A stretch of DNA of 64,000 bases from Nematostella vectensis (GCF_932526225.1 NC_064045.1:11002022-11066021), one strand, 5' to 3'. Positions 49,701-63,493 are shown, numbered from the stretch's first letter. The notes: a model not told the origin generated them from the letters alone. Program-made: numbers and translations.

Positions 49701-52700
49701 CAAATTCACAGTTATAATCAAATCAAGTTGAATGTAGGAAAAGGGTGAGGAAGATGTAAGGTTTTCAGAGGGTAACCTAATGCAGGTGAGGTATGATAAG
49801 GCGGGCTGGTGGGGATAAGGAGATATCCAGGTAAGGTGAGGAAAAAAGAAATAAAGATGGGAAAAAAGTATGAGGTCTTGTAAGCAGATGAAGTGAGGTT
49901 ATGTTTGTGCCTGATAGGGTGAGATGAAGTGTTGTAGCAAGGTGATGTAAGGGTGGAGAGAGTAAGGTAATGTGAGTGTATAGTAAGGTGAGCTGAGGTG
50001 CAAGCTGACACATGATAAGGTCATGTGGTCATGTCAGGTCAGGTGATGTGGTGTGGAGGTTAGAGGAGGCTAGCTAACCATGTTATCTGAGGTTTATATG
50101 GACAACTACTGTATGATGTAAGTTTGGGTAACATAACATGAGATGGTAAGGTAACATACTGTAACATTAGGTAAGGCGAGGTGAGGAGAGGTAAGATTAA
50201 ATTATGTGATACAAGGCAAGGTGAGGTAAGTTAAGAAAAGGTGAGGTAAGTCAAGATAAATATAAGGTAATATAAGGTTACATGAGATTAGGTGAGGTGA
50301 TACAAGGCAAGGTAAGATAAGGCAAGATAAAAGAAGGTGAGGTTGCATAGGTGACGTGAGGTTGTTAGCTGAGTTAAGTTAAGGTGAGGTAGCATTGGCA
50401 TGGTGGTGGGATGAGGTGGAAGATAAACAGAGGGGAAATAGACAAATTTAGTTGAGGAGAAAGACAATGTAAGATGTAGATACTTGATGACAGGTTTGTA
50501 AGAATAAGATTTTTTTAAATATTAGACTAAAGCGCTATAATGATAGTTTATAATTTCACACAATGTTGAATTCAATTATTTTCATTTTCAGATAATTTAT
50601 ATCAGCAGCTTACCCAGAAGCAAGGACAGTGTCTGCTGCTATTGATGGAAATTTTACAAGTTCTCTGTTTGAACAAACACTTCTTACAATTATCACAAGG
50701 TATGCAAGAACGTTTTCGATAACAAGTGATCATTTATCATACTTTCTACCCTAGTAAGGTATTTGCAACCTTACTACGACTCCTTTGGGACTTCTGTCTC
50801 CTGAAGTTGTTTGCTGTTTTTTTCGTTTTATTTTTTAAATGAACCTTTTTTTGTTGCAGTTAACAAATTTTTAAGGTCAGTGATTAAAGACTTTTCGTCT
50901 GCTACAGCAAAAGAAACGGATACCCATACATCAGCCGTTAAAATGGTAAGTGCAAGACTATAAGTGTAAGGCTGTTGCGCGGTCGCGATAAGTCTTATTT
51001 TGAGACTTCCAGTCAACAGATGCCCAGTACTTATATTGCATTTTGTACTCTCTGATTGATCAAAACTTTGCTCAAGTTTTTTTTACTAAAGAAGTCGTAA
51101 TTTAAATGCCAAATTACTTATATTTAGATTTTTGTTCGCAGAACACTCAAACTTTCAGCAAGAGGCATGCCATAACATTTTTTACTCGTTTTCAGTCACA
51201 CGAGTAAAAAAGGCTTTGCGATAATCGATTGATTATTGTAGATGAAGTCTATTTCTTTTTCAGAAGATTTTTTTCCCAGACTACTTCAAATGATTTATCT
51301 TCCAACATTGATAGTAAATAACAAAGGTGTGGATGACCAAGGTTCTTTAACTACATTCAATGACTTTAATTTAAGTTTTGTAACGCAACACGCTCTTATG
51401 CTGGTCACTCCCAGCTCGTGACAGACGAAGCCCCACCCCACCTCTCCACAGTAGCAGTTTGCTCCCTTCTGCACGAACAAGAAGATGTTATAGCTGCTGG
51501 TGCAGCACTTGCATTCAACATCGCCAGATATACGGTAAAGCATTTGCAAACTGTACAATTTCGCGCGCGCTACCGTGGTCACCTTGTCGGTGTGCCAACA
51601 AGAATGCAAGAAACGACGAAAGAATTACGCATGAACTTCAATAATCGTGGCAAATGTAAAAACTGTGATTCGTATGCTTATTGGACAACTTGGTCTTGTT
51701 GAACGTGGTAAAGCGGGTACTATGATTGTTTCACGAAATCACTATCTAGTACTGTGAACGTGTCCTGATAAAAGCAAGCGTTATAATAAAACCAGAGCCA
51801 AGTACATTTCATTAATATAAACTTAATTCAAGCTCAATGTTCTAATCACCTTGTGCTTTTCTACTATTTATTCTCAGGTGAATGAAGATATTGCTCTAGA
51901 ATGTTCAACTGCGATAATAGAGGTCCTAAACAAAGGGACTTGTGGTGAAACTGGTAAGCAGAGACAAAGAACATTTCCCTTTTGCCTCTTCTTCTTCACT
52001 TTCTTACCGCTAGGTACATACTGTTTGTTCCGAAAATTACTAAATATCACTAAAGAATATCAGCTTAAGATATTTGCTGGATACCGCAACCTTTCTAGTT
52101 TGCCCCCGGGCTTAGGGGCGGATCTAGCTTTTCGCTAGAGGGGGGCTTTCTGGCAGCCTAAAGGGGGGTTTAAACCCCCTAAACCCTCCAGCTATATCCT
52201 CTACTGGCTTACAGTGGCAAAAGCTACTGTGAATCATATGTTTTCTTGTCTCAGTATTGTCTCTTGTGAGGGGGAAGATGAATACATAAATAATTCAAAG
52301 AACACCATTAGTACCCCTTGTTAAATAATAGACGTTTTTATATTTTAAGGAAAATGTTCACTTCTCTTCTTTAGTTTTTAATGGGAATACGCATTACTGT
52401 TTTTCGCTTTCTTTTTCTACATTGCTTTACGTTTGTTTTCTTTGTCTCCATTGTAACTTCTCGTTCACTTGCATTCCAGCTTATCGTTGCCTTTATGCTC
52501 TTCAGCGGTTTATGCAATGCAGTTCAGAGGTAAGCTTTGCTTTGCTATGAGCTCGATTAAATTGGCCAATTTGTTTCGTTAAAGTCTCTGGTACATGATA
52601 ATCATACATCCGTTTTGTTACAGATCGCCGATCTTGTGACAGTTATGGGGGTGGACCTTACGAAATACCAGGGACAGTCACGTGATATAGACGAGCTTTG

Positions 52701-52728
52701 CAAAGATCTTCAGGCGCTCATGAGCTGA
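46726..52728 (+). CDS. DESI1-like PPPDE isopeptidase fused to a PUL domain
   Basis: Exons 46726-46804, 46930-46951, 47548-47617, 47977-48086, 48569-48691, 49286-49689, 50592-50699, 50860-50945, 51415-51534, 51878-51953, 52480-52529 and 52624-52728 join in phase for 450 residues. The PPPDE domain (1-135) starts [20 protein letters not shown]. It carries the catalytic His in GIWHTGVV and the catalytic Cys in [14 protein letters not shown], and ends [13 protein letters not shown]. After a disordered linker (to about 270) comes an all-helical PUL domain: [53 protein letters not shown] and [18 protein letters not shown]1 is a deSUMOylating / thioester-type isopeptidase; PUL domains bind Cdc48/p97. 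Vertebrate DESI1 (168 residues) lacks PUL, so this fusion suggests a link to the p97 machinery (inference). AATAAA at 52809-52814. Confidence 0.92.
49735..50440. repeat. Degenerate GGTGAGGTAAG repeat in a DESI-like intron
   Basis: The intron between exons 49286-49689 and 50592-50699 contains dozens of GGTAAG, GGTGAGG and GATAAGG words in irregular array. Many match the 5' splice-site consensus. Confidence 0.85.
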
Positions 52729-52808
52729 CTTCATATTCTTCCGCAATATTTATAGTTCTATATACCACTATCTTAAATGCAGATAATACTATCTTTGATT
52801 ATCTTTCA

Positions 52809-52814
52809 AATAAA
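52809..52814 (+). promoter_or_regulatory. Polyadenylation signal of the DESI-PUL gene
   Basis: AATAAA about 80 bases after the stop codon. Confidence 0.7.
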
Positions 52815-54299
52815 TAATATTTATCACATATATATTTATCCTATTAGAGCAGATTTCTAAAGTTTAACCTTCTCTTCTCTGTACCGCCCTAAACGTTTTC
52901 AGTACTGTACCCAAAATACGAATTCCGAAATGCAAAAAAAGGATTATTTTAGGAGTGATCAATTGAGGATATAATTTTTTAACATAACCATTATTTAATT
53001 TTACTGTTATAAAACAGTAAATATATCTTTGTTTATTCAACATTTGAATCATATCATCGAAATCGGGTAGATCCAGGAAGGTAGCAAGGGATAGACTGAG
53101 TGGGTGCACTCCGCCCTCCCCCCTTCCTACGCCTGCGGATCTCATAGAAAAGTATATAATGAAATATCATTAAACACAGCGCCTTGGTTATGAACATCGC
53201 AAGCAAACTTGCTATCATAGGTGTGTAAGGCGACTCCCCGGGTAAGAGGCAATAGTAGTGTCCGGAACGATGTGAGGTTTTCTAGTTCGAGCGTAGGTCC
53301 ATATATACGCTAACCGAAATAGGAGTCCAGACTATGTTTCCCAGGATATCAACTAAACTGCGTAGAAGGAAACTGTAATTATTGGAGGATCAAACTTACC
53401 TTCTTCTGTGTTTGGAGAGGATGGGGGGGGGGCTTCCAATGCACGCGCTTCGTTATCACACATACTTCTCATTTGACGTGAGAATCAAACCAACTGATGA
53501 ACGCGAATGTATTTTTTAAGTGCTCTTTGTTTTTTGTTTTGCTTCACATTAGGAGTCTGTTTTCATTGGATTTTCTCCCGATACTAGAGTTAATTAGTGT
53601 GCACTAGTGTCAACCACGAGTAAGTATCGCACCCAACGTTGTTTTGGCTTTATTACTCAAACCATATACAAATGTTATGGTCAATTATCGAATTAAATAA
53701 ACAAGAATTTATTGACTTGTTAGGGATTTAAAAGTGAAACAATTCTAAAAATAAATACCATGATGAAATAATTTGCTGCTCTTACAGCCGGATATTAAAC
53801 ATTCGTTTTAACAATTTTAAGCGTTTTATAAATGCCAAAAAAAATTGCCCTGGAGGAGCACGCGTTCGGGTGTTACAAACTCTCACAAAATCAATTTCTG
53901 TTATTGTATTCTATTTACAAGGGGACAATTGTGGGTCCCAGGGGGATACAGGGAAGGTCCCCTTCTTTTAAGCCAATTCTGTCTCTTTGACTTATGTATG
54001 CAATCTAATTTAGTCACGCCCTAGTATACATTATGGTCATAAGTTTTGGAGAAAAGGATGGAGCGCCTTGTCTCCTCTCTTCTTTCCCAACTTGTGCTTG
54101 CTACGCAGCCTAAGAATGCCTTGGTCAATCTATTCTACAGCTGTTCTGAATAAACAGCAATATGTATTTTAGTGATGTATTTTAGTGGCAAAGGGGCAAC
54201 GCGACCAGTCACAAAGCGGACTCTATCTGCAATAGACATAGCAAAACACAAAGTTAGATTCTAGGTCGCGCAGTCACGGACACAAGAAATCCGCCCTAC
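52815..54299. other. Interval between convergent DESI-PUL and TRPC-like genes
   Basis: No gene recognised. The 3' end of the TRPC-like gene may extend into it: a possible 6-base exon AAGAAG sits at 53405-53400 between good acceptor and donor signals. A repeat fragment with GGATGGAGCGCCTTGTCTC and TGCTACGCAGCCTAAG (54057-54115) resembles pieces at 56211, 62925 and inside 35389-36831. Confidence 0.5.
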
Positions 54300-57200
54300 C
54301 TGTAAGTGCTTGCGTTCCGTTTCCTTCCAAAGCTTCACAATTTGTTGAAGTTCCTGGAAAAAGAAACGCGTAACAATTTTATCAAAAACTTGTCTTCGGA
54401 CGTCGATTATTAACCCATCAATTGGAGATTAGAGCTAATGAAAGTTACCATCTTTCTCAGCTCTGAAAGAATTGCGATCCAAACGATACTCGAGCGTTGA
54501 TGAGTGGTTACGTTTTTTTCAAAATATTTGAATAGTGGCGCTCACAAAAACCTTCAGTATCGTGTTTGCGCTAGTTCTAAGCGCTTATTGAAGCTGAGCA
54601 CAAATATCTATAACCATGCCGCCTCACCTTTCTTTTATCTGCGGGGATTTCTGGATCGTCTTCATGTTTCTTGAGCTTCTCTACGAGGTCACGCATGCGC
54701 AGTGTTAGGTCAGTAAGTTCGACTCCGACATGGCTAGGATTGGTGTTGTCTTTAGCTTTCTCGATGTTGTAGAAGTATCTTTCGATTAGTCGACGAACCA
54801 CGGTGATGCGCTAGTAAAGAATAGAATTTGAAATCATTTTTTTACCTAGGTGTATTTATTTTTTTTATCAAGTTCAAGGCAAGATAGATGACTCACGAAG
54901 TTATCATCCACGAAACCAGGGCCATCTGTGATTACTTCATCCGTGAAAAACCGACACTGACAGAGTGAAAAAAAAATAAATTAGACACCCTCAACCCTGC
55001 TGGAGTGAGGTTGGACCCTGGTTCTCTCCTCCCCCCCCCCTCCCCAGGGGACGATGATGAACATAGACGCCGCGCGATGAATGACGGGGAAGATATTTGA
55101 AGCGACAAAAAACTAAGCGATAGATTGAAACCCCGTTAATGAAGACATCTTTGCGAGCCAAAAAAATGTTCAAATCAACGGCTTTAAATATAAAGAAAAT
55201 AGTGTTTTCATCAGGAATTTTAAAACTGTCCTCAACAGCTATGCGTTCTTATAAAGCAAAGTGTTGGAAATACTTTGAGAGGGGAGGATACCTGAAGGAG
55301 CGTCCTCTATCCCTGGATAAAAAGCCAATTGGCGCTAACCCAAGGTTGAATTTGCCCTAACCCACAATTAGATTTTTACCCCAGGGGACGGTTCCTCAAA
55401 AGCCGATTAGCGCTAGCCCAGGGTTTAATTTGTTGATCTAGGGTTAAGTTAATCGGCCTTTCAGGAACCCGCCGCCGGTCGCTATTACGCAGTGTTTGAG
55501 GGCTTCATGATACTCGCCAGAACAACACCTTCCCTCGCATACTAAGGGATTTCAAATAAAAATATAAAAAAGTATAAAGAAATACATGTCAAAGAACAAT
55601 TAATCAGGCCACCCTACTCGAAATCTTTGCTTCGGCTCCGTCTTATTGGAACTCCTTGATCCTCCCCCTGTTCCCTGGGTTACAAGTCCCCCTTCGCTCC
55701 CATGATACCTATGACAGCTGTTAATACTTACGCAGTATTTGGAGCTCCGAAAGAAATTGATGATACTTGCTATAGACGGCAGGACGCTAAACGGTGCTGG
55801 CAACACGCTTCCTTTGATAATGTATTCCATCCACATTCTGGTTCGCGAGAATTTCCATAGAAAGTCTTCTGAGTCCTTAAATGGAAGGGACAACGATGAA
55901 ATTGTAGTGTTACAGTGTCACAAGAACTGAGGTATCCTTCCAACGTTTTTGTTAACAGAAGTAGTTTATGCAAATCAACTTTTTATTCTTATTTCAGCTG
56001 AAGTGCCTTATTTTAGCGATTAGACCGACAGTTCTGCTAATTTTATACCCTGGTAACAGAACTTTCTTCTTGCTTGTTTCTATCAGTTCACTTATCCGCG
56101 TCGCTGTTCTTTCGCGTTCTCACGGATAAGTGGACAGATATATCAAACAGGAAGAAACCTCTTTAAACCTGAGGTTTAAAGAAAAAAAAAATTATTTGAC
56201 TGGAGAGGAGGATGGAGCGCGCGCCTTGTCTCGTCAACCCTTTGCGCTAGCTACGCAAGCTACTTACCGCCACTTTTTGGAAAGAGTTCGACATCATCGC
56301 GATGAGCATGTTGATCGCCACGAGGATAGAGGCGATGTTAAAGAGCGCGAATAGGACCTCGCCAGTGCTTTGGGTAATTTTGGTCGGAAAGGATGGGTCC
56401 GTGTTGAACTCTTCAAGTTCCGTTTTGTCAAAAATGGCCCAAAAGACGAGACGCATACTGCCTTGAACGCTGCAAAAGACAGAATAAAGAGAAATGGTAT
56501 GCGGACTAGAAAACTATAGACAAGCTCTAGAATAATAAGATGGACTTTTGATGTTGAGCCTTAAAAACGCAACCCCCACACCCTAAATCCAGCCTACGGG
56601 CCTGGATGCATACCATATTTATTCTATATTTCTATTCTGCGGATGAGGGGGAAGTCCAGTAAGATGTACCTATAGGCACTCCATTTTTTAGCCCCTAAAC
56701 ATTACTTATATTTTTTACTAGAAATTGAGGGACGCTCAACTCTAGCCACTGTACGTGACACTTACCTAGCGAATTCCGATGTAGTTGAAGTCTGGTTGAG
56801 GAACGTTTTTCCCGCCCAAACATACTGCGAGTAGACTCTCCTCAAAGCTACCACGAACGCCAGATAGATCAAGAAGAAAAGTAGAAGGAACTTAAGGATG
56901 TCTTTGACCATCTTGACAAGAGAGAGCTGGAGAGGCCCGAGCGTAGAATTCACTTGGACAGCATTGGAGAAGTGTAAAAAGGCGAGGAGAACACCTATGG
57001 TGAAGAAGGCATTGGCTAGGAGAATGAAGCGGTACGATTCCTTGATGCCTTCGGTGAGACCTAGAACCTTAGAAATGACAAAAAAAAACGACAAAAAAGT
57101 AAACATTTTGTGTCTTTTTTATGTCTATCTATGTGCCTGTTTTTATGTGTTTTCTAATTATTATTGCAATTATTTTTGTCTTATCGCCAAGCTCCTAATA

Positions 57201-60128
57201 ACGTGCCAAAAACATTGTAGATAACATAATAAATTTGCACAAAGTTACTTGTACATCACATGCCAACCAGAATGAAGATGAAACGCTTCAGCGTAGCCTG
57301 TTAAAAAAGTGCGAGTTGCATGAAAGATGGAAAGGGGGAAATGGGAAAGCCAAACTTAGTTGTGTGAAAAAAGAGTTAATAGGCCACATTGTTTTTTTTT
57401 TTGGTAAACAGGTCAGAATTTTTCCTGGATCTGCGCCTGGAGCTTATGCACATAACATTTTGCCATGATGAACATTAGAAACCACCCCAAGTGGACATCT
57501 CACATATACTTTACTGATTTTTTTCAATCAAAACAGTGAACCTTGCCTGCTAATAAAATTTGGGGGAATAAAAGGTCTTACTCTAGTGCCCTGCTTTAAA
57601 TAAAGAGAGGATAAGAGCATTTACATACAGCATTGCTCCTTTTCTTCCCGATTTTAGTGGCTTATCAATGAATTGATGCCAGGACTAGGGGAGAAAGTGT
57701 CAATGTCTCTTTAAGCTATCTATTAGCTAATGTAGTTTCTGATAACCTTGCTCCAGCTAAGGGTTGGCTGTATTATTAAACAAACAAACAAATAAATAAA
57801 AAGGTTACCTGTTGGAAGGACACTGCCAAGGATCCCTCCTTGCTAACAGACAGTGCAGAACCAGCAACCCACAGGATACCCGAGATGATAAATAACCCCA
57901 GCATAGCTAAAGTGACAAGATTCCACCACTGGGAGAGGTAGCGCTCTTTGCCTTGACGCCACATGTCTTTCAGCTCTTGCACAATGAGTCCAAAAATCCA
58001 GATGGTTATTAGAATGTCTGAGAAATTAAAAAGAATTTTAGAAGAAATGTATTGGAGCTTATAAATCTTTGAATCTTTAAGTGGAGAGAGAGGGGGTATT
58101 TGTCCTGTTATCTGGCCATTTTCTCTTAGTTATTTCTTTTTTGCTTACTTTGCATACATTTTTCTCATTTGCTTTTTTACCCCCAGTGATGTATGGTGCT
58201 TTTGATGAGCCATGTATATGCACCCATTTCTATTAGTGTTGCACTCAGAAAATCCGAGATTTTTAAACAGCAGTACTTTATTGGTATTAAATACAATGCA
58301 AATAAAGTAAGTGTAAATAGAAACAAATCCAAGGTAAGTAAATCTTTTTATATGCCTGTAAACATTAAAATGGCTTTCAGTGAACATGATTGATCCATTC
58401 ATATGTTACCCATAACCACTGTACTGCTGGTTACAACACACAGATACTAAAATGTAACATTCTTTGAAATAGGTGTATGGATCCATGCCAGAAACCAGAT
58501 CTTCCTGGCTACAGAGGCACGATATGTGTCAGCCTTGTCTGATGCTTACCTAGTGGTGTTATTCTAAGAGGATCAAAGAATAAATCCTCAACAGATGACA
58601 GGATAAGAAGTAATAAAAACAAGCCAAAGGCGCCAGTGTGCATGATGAACTTCAATATAGGTGTAGCAAGCTTCTGCGACAGGCAGCTAGTGGGAGTGAA
58701 AAAATAGACAATGGCCCAGACTGGGATGAAGATTGTAAAGAGAAGGGCGAACAAGATCTTTAGAGTGACTCCCATCTTCTCCCAGGTATGGAAGTCGCCG
58801 TAGATAACTGAGTTGAGCATCATCTGGCAGTATGGGTGAGCAACAAACTACCAAATAGAAAACATAAATTAAACAAGTTTACATGTCACATGATAGAAAG
58901 TAATATACAGCGCACCTAGCCCATACTTCATGGCCTTTGATTTGGGTTATTAGCTGTGGTTGAACGGCTGCTGACAAGTTTAAAAACAAAATGGATACAC
59001 AGATATCCTGGTACTTAGGTATATATAAACATAAGCAGACCCAAAAAATTCAAACCCAAAATAATAAGGAATTGTAGAGATTTCCCTTATTTCACTTACC
59101 CTGCCATTTTTGTTATTAATAGCATAATCCAGGACACCCAGTGATTTAGACCCGTTCTTTGTCAGCGCCCCATCCATATCTGGCACACTCATCATTTGCT
59201 CAATCTCTGACATGTCTCGGCACTGGTCTAGTAGTGCCACGGCAAACTCCTCACACTGCTGTGATAGTTGCAAGTAGTCTGACCTGAATTCATACTCAAT
59301 GTCAGCCAACTCTACCAGCTCTTTATTCAATTCAAACGCCTGTCGCACAGGGTCTTTCTTACTAGCCTCTATCTTATCAGTAAGATGCTCCGCTTCTACA
59401 CAGCTCAAGAATGTCAGTGACATGTATACAGGGCTTGCAAGGGCGCGGTAGGTGTAAAGTCGGTGTAGCGAGGTCCCAATCCGTCCAAGTGATTGACACC
59501 AAGGGCAGAGGCACCCCCTGTCATGGACTCTATCAATAGTGTGACCTTTGGATAATAGAAGCTTTACAATGTCATAGCTGTTATTGTGTGAAGCCAGAAT
59601 CAGGGGGGTCATGTATCTGTTGCTGTCATTTGTATTCTTTGACAAATTCACACAGCTAGATGAGCGTCTTGAAAACCGGTCGTTGTTGTTCTCATATGCA
59701 AGAAGTGCCTTGACATAAAGGACATTGTCTTTACTGACCGCTTGAAGCAAAGCTGCCCCTACATCGGCGCCGTTTTTTAATAAAAGCCGTATCATCTCAA
59801 TTGAGTCGTTCTTAACAGCGATTTGAAGCGCTGTTTCTCCTGTACTATCCATACAATTCACGTCAATTCCTCTCTCATGTTGCTCCATCTCGGGTTTGAG
59901 ATGACCGGAACTGTGATCATGTGAGCGTGGAGCGACCATAGTTCGAACACTTTCAAGATCATTCCTTCGAACTGCGACCAGAAATGCATTTTCGTTGGAG
60001 GTCAACAAAGTTCCTGGCGATGGGGCAGCATCAGTTAGTTCAGCCTGTATTGTAGCAAGCGGCGTCCCATCTATGAATTCTTCCACTGGCGATGGCATTC
60101 TGAACGGGAGGCTAGCCGGTTGATTCAT
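54300..60128 (-). CDS. TRPC-like cation channel
   Basis: Minus-strand exons: 60128-59100, 58847-58550, 58017-57809, 57067-56766, 56469-56268, 55875-55732, 54956-54897, 54810-54628 and 54353-54300. Phases agree, giving about 827 residues. ATG at 60128 follows an in-frame TAG. Residues 50-210 form ankyrin repeats (TGETALQIAVKND, RYMTPLILASHN). FVAHPYCQMMLN begins the linker and first helices. DMWRQGKERYLSQWWN is the pre-S3/S4 signature. LQLSLVKMVKDILKF, the pore exon (GSMRLVFWAIFDK) and the S6 motif NMLIAMMSNSFQKVA follow. DFLWKFSRTRMWMEY is the post-S6 region and the C-terminus is coiled-coil. TRPC channels are Ca2+-permeable plasma-membrane channels activated downstream of phospholipase C; the same is inferred. 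If the last donor is unused, the frame stops shortly after (TAG near 54261); the true 3' end is unresolved. Confidence 0.92.
55391..55472. repeat. 82-bp MITE-like inverted repeat
   Basis: GGTTCCTCAAAAGCCGATTA at the left and TTAATCGGCCTTTCAGGAAC at the right are inverted repeats around TTAGCGCTAGCCCAGGGTTT. A related AGCCAATTGGCGCTAACCCA block lies just upstream at 55323. It is in a TRPC-like intron. Confidence 0.65.
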
Positions 60129-63100
60129 TCGACTTGTGCACAACAAGGAAGATAACTAAAGCAAGAGCAGCGTAAACAAAATAAATTACAGGCTTCGTTA
60201 GATTTTAGCCTGCGCTGTGCACCGCTGATCACGCTGAGACAGTTCGCCCGCATGATTATCATATTATGTCTTTTTGTTATTGCGGCACTTGGTAGTCCCT
60301 GATATAGGTGCTTTATTTAAGTGGGTGGATTCTAATATGTATTTATATTTTTAAGGGTTATACCCTCTTTTCTGCTTATTCATTTTTTCGGAAATAAAAG
60401 TTTTTGGGCTCCCTGTGGACAAACTTCCTGAGCCTCGTATCACTTGGCTTTGTCAATACAAATACTTCCCTAGTTACCAGTGCGGAACATTACCATTTTT
60501 GGTTATATTAATGGGATACCTGTGGTAGCCCAGTCATAAATGCAATTGTTTTTTTTTTTCGTCAACGCCGATTCGCGGTTTAATAACTGCATATTTTACC
60601 ATAGCCGCAATATCTACCAAATTATTTTGGAACATCATCTCAGCTTGGATTGATCGTGCTTTCACTTGACTTCTCAATCTATTTTTTTTTTCGGACGCCC
60701 AGTGATGCACGAATATATAAATACTTTTTGTGAGCGATTGGCTTGCAGGAATTTTTTTTCGCCACAAACACTGGAATTTATCTATGGTGCGGAAAACATC
60801 TATGAATCTAGAGTTCATTCTATTTGTTCATACGGTAAATCCAATTGGTGATTGCTTAGGACATGAAGTCAATCCTTATATTTGATTATTTATAGTTGCA
60901 GTTGATACATATTGATATGATTTTCAGTTTTTATACCAGAAAACAAAATGAGATTGTTTAGATATAGACGTCTGATTCACTGTGATATGATACAAATAGA
61001 AGTTGTAGACTATAATGTCCGATATGACATACAGGCATCTGCTAATTATGATATCATCCATATGGACATGGATGCATTTCTTTCTGTTGAGGGTTTGAAT
61101 GTCATACTTTTCTCTGGGTGAGCATACCAGACCCCTCTAGACAGCCTTCTTTTATGAGGATTGATAGTTTCGGTAGGGGTGTGGGGTATGCTTCACCAGA
61201 ATTGTTTTGATATTTCCAGCCCATAGGGGGGCTGGAAATGCACTAAAACTTATGATTCATAGGCCACTGAACAATTTGGTGCCTTGAGCTTGATTCACGA
61301 TTTTTTTTAGCTTGATGCACGAATTTTTTGTGTGTGTATGGTCGGCGCTTACTCAATGAGGGCTATTTTATGGTGTGTGCAGACAAATGGGAAAAGGCAT
61401 ATGGTGTAAAAGTAAAAGTTGAGAAATGCATGGTAAGGGAGAGACTAAGGGCATGTCAAGGAAGTAAAATTGTACCGGGTTTGATGATTAGGGCCTGATG
61501 GCTGGAGATAAGGAGCATAGGGCCTAGGGCTGGAGATGAGGAGGATAGAGTTTTTTTTTATAAAAGGTAATAGATAAATTTAATTTAATAAGCAAATTTC
61601 CCTTATAAAACTTTAGCTATAGTATTTTTATGGGGCTGGCAAGTTTCCAGCTACTGTACTGTATGTTTTAGGAGTAGAACTCTGGCTTTGGTTTCTTTTT
61701 TTTAGGGGGGGGGGTGGAGCGGGGGGCTATGAGTTTCTATTCTTTGTGGTGTTTTGGGTATAGAATTCAGATGCGGGTATATTCTTAGGAGTTCCACGGT
61801 TTCATTCTTTTAGCGGCATAGAATGTTCGTATCTATCGGAACCCACCGTCATGTTTACAGCTAGAGTACCCCCCCACCCCCATGTTGTTGTGGTGGCCGA
61901 AGGGCAAGACATTTTGGTTAAGAATAAGAAGAAGCCAGCCCCTAGAGGCTTTCGGGCTTTTCGGCTATATGTTTACACGGATTTCCATACCTATTCTTCG
62001 GCTTTTTTTTCCCTGTTGAAGTACAGACGTTGTGCCTTGACCTGCACTTTCGTTCCCACAATTCAACCTCTGCTCCCCTCCACATTCACCATACCTTGTG
62101 GGCACTGATTTCGGCTTGTGATGAAAATTGATTTAGTATGCCATTATCCTCATCTATCCTAGTTTAATCCTGTCAGGGATCTAAGCCGTATAATTTGGTC
62201 CATCACACTCATATTCCTCTTCCTAAACGTAAACATTACGTTCAATTTGACAATGTTTCCCGATCGATATTTTACGAACACAGGAACTCATCAATCAAAT
62301 ATCAAACTTGGTATAGAGCAGGATATTTCGCTGTTTTGGTGCTTTTTGCAACGCGACGTCTCGCTAACAAAACAAATTCAAGTTTCAAACTCCGCGCGGC
62401 CATTTTGAATATTTGCATAATAGGTAGGTAAATCGATATTAACAAAAATGATAATGTCCTGCACTGGTTATACGGTGGAGGCTCTGGAAGCAGGGTATAT
62501 TTTCTTTGGTGACTTTCCCTTTTAGAATTACGCTCTTCACGCCCAAGTGAGGATCTCTTGGACCACCTCATTTACATTATTTCCTCGTTCTTTAGAAATT
62601 ATTATTTCGAATTTTCATTGTGAAGGTTTTGACGTAATCTGGTAATATCCTTCGCAGCCGTCCTTAGTGTCAATCTGACAGGGTATTCCAGGCGCGTACC
62701 CAGGTTTTGCAGAAAGGGGGTGCGTAGCCATTGGAAAAGGGCAGTATATGGCTATCCTTCAATAGGAAATGATCCACCTTTTGACTGCCAGAGAGGAGTG
62801 GGGGAAATGCACGCTGCGCACCCCCTGTGTACGCGCCTGTATTTGCAAGTTGCTCTAGCCTGTGAAGGCAAGCGCAAAAGGCTGGGGAAGATGTGGGATA
62901 GACCCCGTTCGCTTGAGAGAAGGATGGAGCGAATTCTTCTCTCTGTCTAGCGCGCGCCTTTTCTCAATCCTTTGGGGCTGCTTCGCAGACAGGTAAATTG
63001 ATGACGGTTAGGGAAGGGTCATTATTTAACGGGGGGAGGCAGCTATGTTTTGGGGGAGGGCTGCGATTTTTTGAGCATCGATTTGGGGGAGGGCCTCAAA

Positions 63101-63493
63101 TTTTGATACAGGGTTTAGGGGAGGGCCTTATTTTTTTTAACAAGTATTCTGATCAATTTCCGAGCCCCCTAAAAGTCTGGAATTTCACAATTTTAATCTT
63201 TCTGGGGAGAACCCCAGACCCCCTACAAAGAATGAATATGACGCGCCCTCTGCTTAAAAACCATTGTCCCCTTTAGTGTAGCTTCTACTTTTTTTCTTTT
63301 GCACTGAATTTGCAAATTTCAATTCAAGTCCCCACCTCCCCTACTAACTTTTCAGATTTGTTGTATGGAAATATATGTAATTGGAAATATATGTAATAAT
63401 AAATAAGATTTCAGTTGGGAAGGAGCTAATGATGGTATTTTTCATTTGGTTTTTAACAATAATGAGCATTTCATATATGCCCCCAGACCCCCT
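60129..63493. other. Intergenic region upstream of the TRPC-like gene
   Basis: It should include the TRPC-like promoter. Short ORFs show no convincing families, and several G-rich degenerate repeat patches occur (62690-62990, 63040-63180). No RNA gene was recognised. Confidence 0.5.

Noticed and set aside
51263-51338. Possible DESI-PUL exon after TTTTTCAG
   Set aside because: Phase-0 reading hits a stop, while direct joining of 50945 to 51415 keeps the PUL frame intact.
60948-61119. Short plus-strand frame with IIHMDMDAFLSVEG, recalling Y-family polymerase motif
   Set aside because: Only this stretch resembles the family; flanking residues do not, no partner exons were found, and the frame stops soon after.
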